Shown here in pieces: positions 24,796-35,200 of a stretch of 64,000 nt of DNA. The notes below the pieces were generated by a model. The model worked only from the letters and a program-made list of their open reading frames with translations, did no database searches and had not been told where the DNA came from. Position numbers and translations under genes: made by a program. Origin of the DNA: UBA6398 sp963660485. Lineage in GTDB: Bacteria; Bacteroidota; Bacteroidia; Bacteroidales; Bacteroidaceae. The DNA lies in NCBI GenBank assembly GCA_963660485.1, contig CAVKYH010000003.1, positions 62,001 to 126,000 on the forward strand, given 5' to 3'. Position 1 is the first letter of the stretch. Each line of letters opens with the position of its first letter.

Positions 24796-25833
24796 TTATA
24801 AGTTGTTGGATTCGTTTCCCATTTCGAGCAGAGGGCGTGTGCCTTCCATTAGCTCAAGCATCTCGTCTATGTTTTCGCACCGCAACATCGCTATACGCGT
24901 TGGGCGGAAATCGGGAATGCCTTTAAACAGCGGCGAAGCCGCTATGTGGCGCCGCATATGTATCAAGCCGCCCACAGTTCCGTTTCTCTCCGCACTTTTG
25001 CGCACTTCATCTTTTAATACATCGAGTTTCCAGTCGAGGCTGAGCGGTTCATATGGCGATTCCACGATGCTTTGCAGCGATTCGGTGCAGTCTTTTCCCA
25101 ACGCCTTGTTGATTTCCGCAAAAATCCAAGGCTTGCCGAATGTGGCACGTCCCACCATGATTCCGTCTACTCCCGTTTCTTCAAAACGACGTTTGGCTAT
25201 TTCGCCCGAAGTTACGTCGCCGTTCCCTATTACAGGGATTTTGATGCGCGGGTTGGCCTTTACCCTTCGTATCGGCTCCCAGTTTGCTTCGCCGTTATAC
25301 ACTTGCGAACGTGTGCGGCCATGAATGGTGAGCGCCTGAATGCCGCAGTCTTGCAACTGCTCGGCAAGTTGTTCCACTATTATACTGTCGCAATCCCAAC
25401 CGAGACGCGTCTTGGCAGTAACGGGAATGCTTACCGCGTTGACCACAGCCTTTGCTATCTCGAGCATAAGCGGCACATTTCTGAGCAACCCCGCCCCCGC
25501 GCCTTTTCCGGCGACTTTCTTAACCGGGCAACCGAAGTTCATGTCGAGGATATCGGGGTGAGCCTGTTCCACAACGATTCTTGCCGCATCGGCCATTGCT
25601 TCCGGAATTTTTCCGTATATCTGAATTGCCACGGGACGCTCCTCATTCTGCACTTCGAGCTTTGCCAGGCTCTTGTTGACCATTCTGATGAGCGCATCGC
25701 TTGACACAAATTCGGAATAAACCATTGCCGCCCCCATCTTACGGCACAAAGCACGAAAAGGAGCGTCGGTTACGTCTTCCATTGGCGCAAGCATTACAGG
25801 CGAGATGCCCAAATCAATTTTTCCAATCTTCAT
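24796..25833 (-). CDS. dusB: tRNA-dihydrouridine synthase (DusB-like)
   Basis: This 345-residue FMN-dependent TIM-barrel enzyme reduces uridine in the tRNA D-loop. The markers are LAPMEDVTDAPFRALC at the first strand, DMNFGCPVKKVAGKGAGAGLL with the catalytic Cys, LTIHGRTRSQVYNG and VIGNGDVTSGE. A helical C-terminal domain follows. The N-terminus and GCPVKKV pattern fit the DusB group. A TATTTTTG box at 25839-25846 sits too close to the ATG for a normal leader, so the promoter is unclear. Confidence 0.93.
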   Translation of the reverse strand: MKIGKIDLGISPVMLAPMEDVTDAPFRALCRKMGAAMVYSEFVSSDALIRMVNKSLAKLEVQNEERPVAIQIYGKIPEAMADAARIVVEQAHPDILDMNFGCPVKKVAGKGAGAGLLRNVPLMLEIAKAVVNAVSIPVTAKTRLGWDCDSIIVEQLAEQLQDCGIQALTIHGRTRSQVYNGEANWEPIRRVKANPRIKIPVIGNGDVTSGEIAKRRFEETGVDGIMVGRATFGKPWIFAEINKALGKDCTESLQSIVESPYEPLSLDWKLDVLKDEVRKSAERNGTVGGLIHMRRHIAASPLFKGIPDFRPTRIAMLRCENIDEMLELMEGTRPLLEMGNESNNL

Positions 25834-25912
25834 TTAAGCAAAAATACAACTTTATTCTTATGCCGCATCTAAAATAACTTATTTGCGATGTTTTTTGTTC
25901 CTAAAAAACACT

Positions 25913-25920
25913 TAACTTTG
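25913..25920 (+). promoter_or_regulatory. -7 box of the SGNH esterase gene
   Basis: TAACTTTG lies 28 bases before the chosen ATG at 25948. It excludes the earlier ATG at 25888 as the start from this promoter. Confidence 0.65.
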
Positions 25921-25947
25921 CGAAAAACAAAACCTGACGGCTGTAAA

Positions 25948-26637
25948 ATGATGACAAAGAAGATTCTGACGATATGCCTGGGCCTCATGACAATTACAGG
26001 AGCATGGGCGCAGAAAGGCGACTGGGCTTATTTTTCACGCTATGCCGCCGACAACAAAACCGTAAAACAGCTTCCGCAGGAGCAACGCCGTGTGGTTTTC
26101 TTCGGGAATTCCATTACCGACAACTGGGCACGCATGCGCCCGGAGTTCTTCAAGGACAACGGATATATCGGCAGGGGAATTTCAGGTCAGACCACATATA
26201 AATATATTGTACGCCTGCGCGAAGATGTAATCAACCTGAAACCGAAATACGCGGTGATAGGCGGAGCTATAAACGACATCGCCGAAAACACCGACCCTTA
26301 CAACGAAGACATAACAATGGGAAACCTGATTTCGTTGGTTGAACTTCTGAAAGCAAACAAGATAAAAGTGATTTTGGCAAGTTTGCTGCCCGCCAACCGC
26401 ATACCTTGGAACAAAAATATCACAGATGTTTCAAACAAGGTGGTTTCGCTCAACAACCGCATCAAGGCTTACGCAAAAAAGAACCATATAGTTTACGCCG
26501 ACTACTATCCCCTGCTTGTTGACGAAGCCGACGGCGGATTCAGCAAGAAGTATTGCGACGACGGGATACACCCCACGCCGGCGGGATATGAGGTGATGGA
26601 AAAATATATCCAGACTATACTTAAAAAACTGCTGTAG
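25948..26637 (+). CDS. Secreted SGNH/GDSL-family hydrolase
   Basis: This protein of about 229 residues has a signal peptide ending GAWAQ. The SGNH blocks are present: FFGNSITDNW (block I, nucleophile Ser of GNS), GRGISGQTT (block II Gly), GGAINDI (block III Asn) and DGIHPTPAGY (block V Asp and His). The closest relatives by pattern are PAF-acetylhydrolase-like and carbohydrate-esterase lipases that de-acetylate sugars. The substrate is unknown. It starts at 25948 after a -7 box. It is followed 99 bases later by a DUF1080 protein, possibly co-transcribed. Confidence 0.88.
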   Translation: MMTKKILTICLGLMTITGAWAQKGDWAYFSRYAADNKTVKQLPQEQRRVVFFGNSITDNWARMRPEFFKDNGYIGRGISGQTTYKYIVRLREDVINLKPKYAVIGGAINDIAENTDPYNEDITMGNLISLVELLKANKIKVILASLLPANRIPWNKNITDVSNKVVSLNNRIKAYAKKNHIVYADYYPLLVDEADGGFSKKYCDDGIHPTPAGYEVMEKYIQTILKKLL

Positions 26638-26736
26638 CGATGCCCGCGGCAAGGCTGAGCGGAATTTCCGCACGCGGCAGGCGCAAAACAGACTAAGAAC
26701 TAATTTCAAAAACATACAACATTAAAAACATCAGGT

Positions 26737-27810
26737 ATGAAGAAAACTATTTTATTTGCGGCGTTTGCAGCAGCAGGACTGTTTGCGACAGCACAAAATG
26801 CGACAGTGGTTCCGTTTGTGCAGGTGGCGCAAGATTATTCGCAGCTTAACACCGAAGCTGCACTCAACCAATTTATAAAGACAGCAAACGGCGCACAGTA
26901 TACGCCGGAAAACAGAGTGATAATGCTCCGCAACGCTATGGAAAAGGCGCAAACCGCGAAGCAGCGCAAGCTTATCCTCAAAAAGGCAGCAACTACCGGC
27001 GCGTTTCAAGGGCTTGTGTTCGCTGCCGAATGGCTTGACAATGCAGAGGTAAAGGCAGAAGCTGCAAAGGCTGTGCTCAAAATAGCTATGGCAAATCCCG
27101 ACTACGCCGGCACAGGCACCAAATCGGCTATTACAAAGGCGGGGCTGATTCTCGGCAAGAGCAAACAGGTGAACCAATACCTCGCGGGAATCAAAGGCAA
27201 CGGCATTACAAAAATCTTCAACGGCAAGAATCTCGACGGCTGGAAGGGCTTAGTGGAAAATCCTATTGCCCGCGTGAAAATGGGACCTGCCGAAGAAGCA
27301 CGCCGACAGGTGAAAGCTGACGAATTGATGCGCCGCGACTGGAATGTGAAGGACGGAATGATTGTTTACGTGGGACACGGATACGACAACCTCTGCACAC
27401 AGAAGAAATACGGCGATTTTGAAATGTATGTAGACTGGAAACTCGACCCCTCAGGTGCCGAACCCGATGCCGGCATATACCTTCGCGGCACTCCGCAGGT
27501 GCAAATCTGGGACACTACACGCGTTGACGTGGGTGCGCAAGTGGGTTCGGGTGGACTCTACAACAATATGAAAAACGCAAGTACTCCGTCGCAGGTGGCC
27601 GACAACAAGCTCGGCGAATGGAACAGCTTCCATATAATAATGCGCGGCGAGAAAGTTACGGTTTATCTCAACGGCGTGAAAGTGGTAGACAACGTTACGC
27701 TCGAAAACTATTGGGACCGCAACCAAAGCATATTCCCTGTGGAGCAAATAGAACTGCAGGCACACGGCAGCCTCACCTATTTCCGCGACATATACGTGAA
27801 GGAACTTTAA
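26737..27810 (+). CDS. Secreted DUF1080 / 3-keto-disaccharide hydrolase domain protein
   Basis: This 357-residue exported protein has a signal peptide ending FATAQ and an Ala/Lys-rich helical segment (about 25-150). A C-terminal DUF1080 domain follows, with IFNGKNLDGWKG, VKDGMIVY, YGDFEMYVDWKL, AGIYLRG, WNSFHIIMRGEKVTVYLNG and the final QAHGSLTYFRDIYVKEL. The domain is concanavalin-like. Some members hydrolyse 3-keto-glycosides, but most are untested. The N-terminal helical part is not a domain recognised here. It probably acts in the periplasm on carbohydrate together with the upstream esterase, which is inference from proximity only. Confidence 0.85.
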   Translation: MKKTILFAAFAAAGLFATAQNATVVPFVQVAQDYSQLNTEAALNQFIKTANGAQYTPENRVIMLRNAMEKAQTAKQRKLILKKAATTGAFQGLVFAAEWLDNAEVKAEAAKAVLKIAMANPDYAGTGTKSAITKAGLILGKSKQVNQYLAGIKGNGITKIFNGKNLDGWKGLVENPIARVKMGPAEEARRQVKADELMRRDWNVKDGMIVYVGHGYDNLCTQKKYGDFEMYVDWKLDPSGAEPDAGIYLRGTPQVQIWDTTRVDVGAQVGSGGLYNNMKNASTPSQVADNKLGEWNSFHIIMRGEKVTVYLNGVKVVDNVTLENYWDRNQSIFPVEQIELQAHGSLTYFRDIYVKEL

Positions 27811-28168
27811 TTTCCGGGGCTTTGCACCCGCAAGATACCGGATACAGGAAAACGGCGGAAGGACACGAGATGTTCTTCTGCCGTTTGTTTTATACTGAAA
27901 CCGGGAGCAATTCATGCGCTATTTCATGCCTGAAAAGCGACATGCGATACCGCAAAAACGAGGTCGCACACCGCGCGCCCCGTTCGGCCATGCGCCGCAA
28001 CGCGTGCAGACACTATAAGAACAACGAAGCCTATGATTCGTTTCATATCAACCTTCAGTTTTACGATGTTATGATTAATGGATTTTGCATCGGAGAAAAA
28101 ACGCCCGTGCCACGTTTAAGGCTGCAAGCCATGCGTCAACTGCCACACTGCGCCCTATGCCGTTAGGG
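27811..28168. other. Gene-free interval between the DUF1080 gene and tRNA-Arg
   Basis: It contains the DUF1080 terminator and a remnant of the repeat family near 27935-27975 (a GACATGCGATACCGC stretch, an A run, then CGAGGTCGCAC). No palindrome half-site and no credible coding frame are seen. Confidence 0.55.
27849..27892 (+). terminator. Intrinsic terminator after the DUF1080 gene
   Basis: AACGGCGGAAG pairs with CTTCTGCCGTT (one wobble) and is followed by TGTTTTAT. Confidence 0.75.
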
Positions 28169-28242
28169 TGACCTCGGCGGGACTCAAACCCGCGACACTC
28201 AGAACCGGAATCTGATGCTCTATTCAACTGAGCTACGAGGCC
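28169..28242 (-). tRNA. tRNA-Arg (anticodon CCG)
   Basis: Read on the minus strand, a 74-nt cloverleaf has acceptor GGCCTCG pairing with CGAGGTC (one G-U) and discriminator A. The D-arm is GCTCAGTTGAATAGAGC, the anticodon arm TCAGA-TTCCGGT-TCTGA and the T-arm GCGGGTTTGAGTCCCGC. The anticodon CCG (28206-28208) reads CGG arginine codons. The 3' CCA is not encoded in full. A promoter lies about 60 bases upstream. Confidence 0.95.
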
Positions 28243-28303
28243 TCCTGAACAAAATGCAAAAGATACGCGGCAGAAAATAGCGCCTGCGAATGTTTTGCTG
28301 TTG

Positions 28304-28311
28304 CAAAATTA
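28304..28311 (-). promoter_or_regulatory. -7 box of the tRNA-Arg gene
   Basis: TAATTTTG is read on the minus strand, with TTTG at 28331-28334 positioned 19 bases upstream. This is a good Bacteroidetes promoter pair. Confidence 0.65.
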
Positions 28312-28453
28312 AGGGATTGTATCCACATGGCAAATTCTAACTTGCAGAATTTGCGGGAATAAATCCGACATCATAAATTCAGCATTTGACGCCTTTTTGT
28401 GTACATTTATTCTTTTTTTGACGAGAATAGATTGAAATGTGTAATTTTATAGC

Positions 28454-28461
28454 TAAATTTG
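28454..28461 (+). promoter_or_regulatory. -7 box of asnA
   Basis: TAAATTTG has a TTG at 28432-28434 about 19 bases upstream. It lies 21 bases before the ATG at 28483 and overlaps the alternative ATG at 28459, which is therefore rejected. Confidence 0.7.
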
Positions 28462-28482
28462 CGAGCAAATCACACATTAATC

Positions 28483-29520
28483 ATGAGCAAACTATTAAAA
28501 ATCGACAATTATAAGCCTGTTACCGGAATGCTTCAGACGGAGCGCGGAATTAAAATGATAAAGGAATTTTTCCAACAGAATCTGTCTACCGCGCTGAACC
28601 TTCACAGAGTAACAGGACCGCTTTTCGTGCCGTCGGGAACGGGTATCAATGACGACTTGAGCGGAACAGAACGCGCAGTAACCTTTCCGGTGAAAGATCT
28701 CGGCGACATGAAAGCCGAAGTGGTGCATTCGCTTGCAAAATGGAAGCGTCTCACTTTGGCGCAATATGCTTTTCAGCCGGGCTACGGCATTTATACCGAC
28801 ATGAATGCCATTCGTGCCGACGAAGAGCTCGACAATCTGCATTCCCTATACGTGGATCAGTGGGATTGGGAGCGTGTGATTACAAAGGAAGACCGCAATT
28901 TGGATTTCCTGAAATACATTGTGCGCCAAATTTACTCGGCTTTGAAACGCACGGAATTCATGGTGTTTGAAGCCTATCCGCAGATTCGTCCGCAATTGCC
29001 CGACGACATATTCTTCATTCACGCCGAAGAATTGCGCCGTATGTATCCCGACAAAACGGCTAAGGAACGCGAAAACATCATAACGCGCGAAAAAGGCGCT
29101 GTGTTTGTAATAGGCATTGGTTGCCCGCTTGGCGACGGCAAACCGCACGACTTGCGCGCACCCGACTACGACGACTACTCCACGATTGCCGACAACGGAC
29201 TGCCGGGACTCAACGGCGATATCCTGGTATGGGACGACGTGTTGAACACAGCGCTTGAACTCTCGTCGATGGGCATACGTGTGGACAAGACGGCCCTTTT
29301 GCATCAGCTCAAAGAGGCTGGCAAGGAAGACCGGGAGCAACTTTATTTCCACCGTCGTCTGTTGGAAGGCTCGCTGCCATTGAGCATAGGCGGCGGCATA
29401 GGGCAGTCGAGACTGTGTATGTACTATCTCAAGAAAGCGCATATCGGAGAGATTCAGTCAAGCATCTGGCCCGAGGAAATGCGCAAGCAATGCAAGGAAA
29501 TGAATATAGTGCTTATTTGA
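28483..29520 (+). CDS. asnA: Aspartate--ammonia ligase (asparagine synthetase A)
   Basis: This 345-residue cytoplasmic enzyme, of the class II aminoacyl-tRNA-synthetase fold, makes asparagine from aspartate, ammonia and ATP. Family blocks are GTGINDDLSGTERAVTF, HSLAKWKRLTLAQYAF, GIYTDMNAIRADEELDNLHS, VDQWDWE and the ATP-binding SIGGGIGQSRLCMYYL near the C-terminus. The length is close to the family norm. It is a single gene with a good promoter and terminator, divergent from the tRNA. Confidence 0.97.
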   Translation: MSKLLKIDNYKPVTGMLQTERGIKMIKEFFQQNLSTALNLHRVTGPLFVPSGTGINDDLSGTERAVTFPVKDLGDMKAEVVHSLAKWKRLTLAQYAFQPGYGIYTDMNAIRADEELDNLHSLYVDQWDWERVITKEDRNLDFLKYIVRQIYSALKRTEFMVFEAYPQIRPQLPDDIFFIHAEELRRMYPDKTAKERENIITREKGAVFVIGIGCPLGDGKPHDLRAPDYDDYSTIADNGLPGLNGDILVWDDVLNTALELSSMGIRVDKTALLHQLKEAGKEDREQLYFHRRLLEGSLPLSIGGGIGQSRLCMYYLKKAHIGEIQSSIWPEEMRKQCKEMNIVLI

Positions 29521-29547
29521 TACAAAGGTTTTTTTTAACAGCACGAA

Positions 29548-29586
29548 ACTTCCCGCCGACGTAAATGTTAGGCGGGAGTTTTTTTA
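29548..29586 (+). terminator. Intrinsic terminator after asnA
   Basis: ACTTCCCGCC pairs with GGCGGGAGT (wobble at one position) and is followed by a run of seven T. Confidence 0.9.
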
Positions 29587-30024
29587 TTGCACAGACTTCA
29601 TGGAGATTTTCGGAGCTTACGTCGGAAACATATGGGGAATTTCTCCCGCAGCAAAACGTAGGCGAGCACATTTTTCAGTATTGTCTGCCGCCCGTTTCTG
29701 ATGTCGCCAAAACGTAATGGGATATCGTAAAAACTAGGTCAGACCTAATTTAAATTCCGCCGCATCTAATTTAAATTAGATGCGGCGGAGTTTTTGCGAC
29801 ATCGGACATTGGAAAAACGGGCTCGCATGGCGCTAAAAAACCAAGGCTTAAAAAGCCGCGCAATTCCATACATACGACCCCAACATAGGAAGAAAAGATA
29901 ATCACACCTCGCTATGCACACACAAAGCCGTGAAGCATCTTATTAACGCGAAGACTGGCGAGAACAAGATGCCGTTGCAGCCGAAAACCGACAGGCATAT
30001 CAAAGCTCACAGCAAAGCAAGGAA
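29587..30024. other. Convergent gene-free interval between asnA and the SusD2 gene
   Basis: Besides palindromic repeat copy 7 (29711-29820), the remainder holds no recognisable signal. A frame of about 100 codons on the minus strand (29912-30223) overlaps the SusD2 end and looks non-coding. Confidence 0.6.
29711..29820. repeat. Mosaic intergenic palindromic repeat, copy 7
   Basis: TAGGTCAGACCTAATT is followed by a perfect inverted repeat of TCCGCCGCATCTAATT around AATTTAAATT. The arms are ATATCGTAAAAAC and GTTTTTGCGACATCG. It has the same order as copy 1 but with a different main half-site. Confidence 0.92.
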
Positions 30025-30061
30025 CAAAAAAGTGCGCGGCACACCAAAGCGTGTCGCGCAC
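30025..30061 (-). terminator. Intrinsic terminator of the FAS1/SusCD operon
   Basis: GTGCGCGGCAC pairs with GTGTCGCGCAC (one wobble). On the minus strand it is followed by TTTTTT. It lies 42 bases after the SusD2 stop. Confidence 0.85.
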
Positions 30062-30102
30062 AATTATTGTTGTATCGCCGCACAACGCGGCAAGATCTAT
30101 CT

Positions 30103-32202
30103 TTAATCGTCTTCGGGCAAAGGCAGATACCAGCGTGTACCACCTACGAGGCGACCATAAAGGGCTGCATCGTAACCGGAACGAGGAGCATAGCCACGCG
30201 AAGCAATCTTCTTGGCAAGCCATTCGCTGTCGAGCGAACCATTGCCCTTGTGGTTTGCAAAGCGAAGAAGATCGTAGTAACGGTTTCCTTCGAACGCTGT
30301 TTCAAGAGCAAGTTCATCGATAATAAGGTCCTCAACGGCAGTCGTCACTTCGTCGCTGGTGATAGTGCCTGCCGCCACTGCATTGTCGATACCCACCTTG
30401 GTCAAACTGTCAGCAAGGGCAGTTTCCCATTCGCTCGTCTGGCCGTCCTTGTCAGCACGGGCAGCAGCAATCTTCTTGGCTACGCATACATCATAAGTGT
30501 ACACAGTGTCGCGGTAACCGCGTGTCTCACCACAACCATGGCCATGAACACCGATTACATAGCTGGCGGAAGTATTGAACTTGCTGTCGGCAAAATCAAG
30601 ATAAGTCTTGGTTGTAGCCTTAAGCATCTCGTTTAAAGAAATATAGTATGCACCACCTGCTGTAGCCTCGGGCTTAATGATATAAGGAATATCCTTAATG
30701 GTGTCAATGCTCAGAGTATCGATTTTGATGTTGTCGAGATCGGTACTGTCAACTTGGATATCGTATGCAACGCTATCCTTGTATCTAAGTGTAGGATAGT
30801 TGTCGGTAGCAATTCCTTCCTTGAGTATCGAGAACGCATGTTGGGGGAAGCCAGCGCGGTTGATAGCCTCGGCAAAACGGAGATGCACGAGAGATTTGCG
30901 GTAAACTTGAACAGCATAGTATGACTGGAAGCCCATAGCATAGACCTTACGACTGCTCCAATTGTAGTTTGTTCCGGCAATAGGAGTGCGCTTTGCAATA
31001 AAGCGGAAATCCTCGCCATCGATTCTGGTAAGACCCGTAGCACCGTATACACGGGCATCGCCTACACCTTCATAATATTCCTGTACTTCGGTACCGCCGG
31101 AAGTGCGATAGTTGCAATAATCCTGGATAGCATTCAATTGCAGATAATTAACCGACGGCTCCAACTGACGGTATTCCTCTTTGGGATTTACACTGATATA
31201 ACCGCCATCGTTTCCACTTGTACTTGAAGAAGTTTGGAAACCATAGATATTCTGAATCTGTGTGAGAACATCTCCTTGGTTTTTGGAAGCTGCACTTGGA
31301 ATAAGGGTAATCAAATCATCATTGGTACCCTTACTATAATTAGAGAAAATACTTGACCAAGTAACATTGGGCACATAACGCGTACCCTCTTGAGAAATAT
31401 TCTCATTGAAAGTTGCATCACTTGTTTCTATATAAGTTGCATCTTCTTTACGCATAAACTTATAGTACATCTCGGCAGCCTTGTCGTAGTTGTTCTGCAT
31501 GAGATAAAGGTCTGCAGTAACAAGAGCTACAGGGAAGAAGCATGATGCAGAGGGAATATTGACACTACCATTGCTATAGCTTCCATAAGAAGGATAACCA
31601 TATTGATCCTGCAATTCGTAAGCACGATCAAGACCTGCTGCTACAAGAAGGTCTGCGATGTTGTCCTTATTTATCACCTTGCCGCTCTTAACAATCTCCT
31701 TGCCGACAGAACTGCTCGATACAGGTTCTGTGAAGAACGGAACCGAGCCATAATTCTGAACAAGCTGGAGATATGTCCAAGCACGCATAGCCTGAACCTG
31801 CGCCCATTCTTTCTGCATATATCTCACCTCGTCCTTTACAGTTACGGTATCAACATAATGCAGATAGAAATTACACTGGTTGATTACATTATAATAGTCA
31901 GCGCATTGAAGGAAAGCATTGTCGCCGTCTCTTACATCATCGAAATTAAAGAAGTGGCTCACACTATCGCTGGTGTAAGTGGTGGAGGCCACAAGGTCTC
32001 CACGCGCTTCACCGAGGATTACATTACGCTCAACAATTTTCTGCATGCTCTTGAGGATTCCGAGATATGAGTAGACGGAGTCTCCCGCATTCTTCTCGGA
32101 ATAGCGCTCTAAGTCGGGCGTAAGCATATCGGAGCACGAGGTCGATACGCACATCATACCCGCGAGCAGCAGCACTAAACTCAATATTGATTTCTTTTTC
32201 AT
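30103..32202 (-). CDS. SusD/RagB-family outer-membrane lipoprotein (cassette 2)
   Basis: This 699-residue surface lipoprotein has signal peptide and lipobox ending VSTSC. The SusD fold is indicated by the helical N-terminal half (YYNVINQCNFYLHYV, EWAQVQAMRAWTYLQLVQNYGSVPFFTEP), the central loops and the C-terminal LVHLRFAEAINRAG and LALETAFEGNRYYDLLRFA blocks. SusD proteins cap the SusC barrel and bind the ligand. At 699 residues it is longer than many family members (about 500-600). It follows SusC2 by 12 bases and is the last gene of the operon. The ligand is unknown. Confidence 0.93.
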   Translation of the reverse strand: MKKKSILSLVLLLAGMMCVSTSCSDMLTPDLERYSEKNAGDSVYSYLGILKSMQKIVERNVILGEARGDLVASTTYTSDSVSHFFNFDDVRDGDNAFLQCADYYNVINQCNFYLHYVDTVTVKDEVRYMQKEWAQVQAMRAWTYLQLVQNYGSVPFFTEPVSSSSVGKEIVKSGKVINKDNIADLLVAAGLDRAYELQDQYGYPSYGSYSNGSVNIPSASCFFPVALVTADLYLMQNNYDKAAEMYYKFMRKEDATYIETSDATFNENISQEGTRYVPNVTWSSIFSNYSKGTNDDLITLIPSAASKNQGDVLTQIQNIYGFQTSSSTSGNDGGYISVNPKEEYRQLEPSVNYLQLNAIQDYCNYRTSGGTEVQEYYEGVGDARVYGATGLTRIDGEDFRFIAKRTPIAGTNYNWSSRKVYAMGFQSYYAVQVYRKSLVHLRFAEAINRAGFPQHAFSILKEGIATDNYPTLRYKDSVAYDIQVDSTDLDNIKIDTLSIDTIKDIPYIIKPEATAGGAYYISLNEMLKATTKTYLDFADSKFNTSASYVIGVHGHGCGETRGYRDTVYTYDVCVAKKIAAARADKDGQTSEWETALADSLTKVGIDNAVAAGTITSDEVTTAVEDLIIDELALETAFEGNRYYDLLRFANHKGNGSLDSEWLAKKIASRGYAPRSGYDAALYGRLVGGTRWYLPLPEDD

Positions 32203-32214
32203 TGTTCCTGGTTT

Positions 32215-35200
32215 TTACAAGTTGAATGTTACACCGAAGTTGCAACCGAAACTCTGGGGCAGATAACCTGCATCAACACCCTGATAGAGCACAGAGTTGC
32301 CACATGATACTTCGGGATCAGAACCTTTGTACTTTGTAATTGTGAAAATGTTGTTGCATTCTCCGAATACCGTAAGACCCTGCAACCAACTCAAAGAGAG
32401 AGGTACCTGATATGTGAGGCGCACTTTCTTGAGCTTGAGGTAAGAGCCATCGTCTATCCAACGATCGGAGAAACGTTCATTGTTCACCCATTCTGCAGTG
32501 TTGGTTGTGCTCATAGCACGAGGAATATCTGTTTTCTGACCGCTATAACGCCAACGGTTAACGAGAGCAGTTGACTGGTTCCAAACAGTGCTTCCTTGTT
32601 CGAGCTGCGAACGCTGATAATCATAGATATCATTGCCTACAGAATACTTGAAGTTGATATCAAGAGTGAAACGCTTCCAATTGAGAGAAGTGAAGATATT
32701 TCCATAGATATCGGGATTGGGATCGCCAATCTTTACCATATCGGCTTCGCTAATCCAACCGTCGCCGTTAACATCTACGAAGTGAACATCACCAGCCTTG
32801 AAGTCGCGAGATGCGTCACCTACAACACCTGTAGGATATTTGAGGTATCCGAACTTGCCGGCAGAAGCTGCTTCAGCATCTGTAGAGAACACGCCCTTGG
32901 TTTTGTAGCCATAGAACACACCTGCAGCATAACCGTTTGCTGTGAGCACATTGTTCTTGCCGTAAACAGAAGAAGTGAAACCGTTGATGGTTTTGTATAG
33001 AGTAGACTCCATACCTGTTTCGTCGATATTGTACAACTTGATCTTGTTGGAAGAAGGAAGATCGGTAATCTTGTTGGAATAATGTCCCATAGTGAAACCT
33101 GCCTGCCATTTCCAATCTTTGGTATTTACAATAATACCGCTAAGAGAAACCTCTACGCCATTGTTGCGAAGAGCACCTTCGTTGGTCCACATGTTTGCAA
33201 GACCGGTGAGATAGCTAACTTCTTTACGAACAAGAAGGTTGGTTGTCTTGCTGAGATATACCTCTGCACCAAGGCTTACGCGATTGTTGAAGAGATTGGT
33301 TTGAAGACCAACGTTGAAACGATGGTTCGTTTCCCATTGAATCTTGGGGTTAGCAATATTTGCAAGTTGAAGAGCAGTTGCAGTATTGAGGAACTTGACA
33401 TTCTGGAAATAGGTACGAGTAGCATAGTAGTCTATATCATCGTTACCTGTCATTTCATAACCGGCTGTCAACTTAAGAGAATTTACCCAATCTGCATTGA
33501 ACCAATCCTCGGAAGAGATAAGCCAACCTGCTTGCAACGAAGGGAACACTCCCCAACGTACTCCAAAGAGTTTCAGACCGGCATCAGCCTCTTTACCAAA
33601 GCGTGAAGAAGACTCCATGGTAGCAATGGCATTCAAGAAATAGCGATTGCGATAGTTGTAGTTTGCATCAAGATAGTATGCAAGGTTTGTCCATGTATCG
33701 TTGGCACCGCCATAATTGAGGTAGCTAAGAGAATAGGACAAGTTGGGCAACTTATCATTGCTATTGTTGTAACCCTTGATATAGGTATTGCTATATGTAT
33801 AGTTTGCCAAACGCATACCTACCATCGCGTTGAGGAAATGTGCTGCCATCTGTTTCTTCCATTCCACACGGAAATCATTGAATACAGTAGTCTCCTTACC
33901 ATACTGGGATTTGATAGAGCTGTTCACTGTACCGAGACCCTCTATGAAACGGTTGGGAGTACCACTATATGGCAGATAGTATTTCTCGCTCGTACGGTTA
34001 AGTATATAGCTAAAACGATCTGAAATTGTAAGATTTTTATTTACAACATACTTAGGAGTAACGTTGATCATGAACTGTGTCTGCTCCAAGTAGTTCTTGT
34101 CGCTACCTTTACCATTTCTGAGAATCCAATAAGGATTTGCAAGAGCATAGCTGTCGTAGTTTTGAGCATACAAGAACGGGTTGGGAGATGCAGTATAATA
34201 CTTGCCAGAATAAACACGCTTGTCCATAGCTACTTTGTTGACCAAATTCTCAGCGTCCCATGTTACCACATATGAGTATGGGCTAAGGAACGGAGACTGG
34301 ATAAGTCCGAGAACGTTGGGAGAAGCAATGTTGTCGTTGCTATAGCTCTCAGCCCAACCGTTATCACGCATATTATATGTAGAGCGCGAATAAGCAAGGT
34401 CGAAAGAAGTTGAAAGCTGATCGGTAATCGAAACGTCGGTATTGAAACGCAAGTTCAAACGGTCGAAGTTTGTCATACGAGCCGTAGCATCTGATTTTGT
34501 ATAACCAAGAGAAAGGTTATACATAGCAACATTATCACCACCCTGCACACCAACTTTATAGTTTTGGGTGAAAGCTGTACGATAGAGTTTCTTGCTCCAA
34601 TCGGTGTTGTTGTGATAAAGAGGATAGTAAACATAACTTGGGTCCTCATTCAAGAAACCAACATGGAAATTGCTACTGTTATCCTCTGAATCTTTGTAGG
34701 TACCGATAAGTTCTGAAAGATAGCTACGATACTGACCCGCATTCATAACATCAACGTAATTGGGAGTCGTTTCAAAGCCACCATATATACGGGCATTGAT
34801 TCGGGTAGCTTGGCTATGACCGCGATTTGTTGTTATCTCAATCACACCATTTGAACCTTTTGCGCCGTATAAAGCAGTACCATTTTTAAGAACTTTGATA
34901 TCTGCAATATCGTCAACATCAAGCATATTGAGTACATCGTTTACAAATCCTTGATGAAGTGTGGTACGATCGTACTGCATATCCCAAATAACGCCATCAA
35001 CAACGATTAAAGGTTGAGCGTTTGCTTTGAGAGAATTTATACCCTGGATAAACATTGCTGCACCCTGAGCAGGCACACCACCACGAGAAATCGTTCGAAC
35101 AGAACCATTGAGTCTGTTTTCGATTTCACTCTCTGCCGTAATGGCGGTTGTGGTTGTCGGAGTAGCCTCTGCAACAGAGAAAACGCTTGTTCCATCTTTA

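Noticed and set aside
25839..25846. TATTTTTG as the dus promoter
   Set aside because: It lies only 6 bases before the ATG, which would leave essentially no leader, and no -33 element is seen.
28169..28242. tRNA-Arg as the attachment site of an integrated element
   Set aside because: No integrase, no duplicated tRNA 3' end and ordinary housekeeping genes on both sides.
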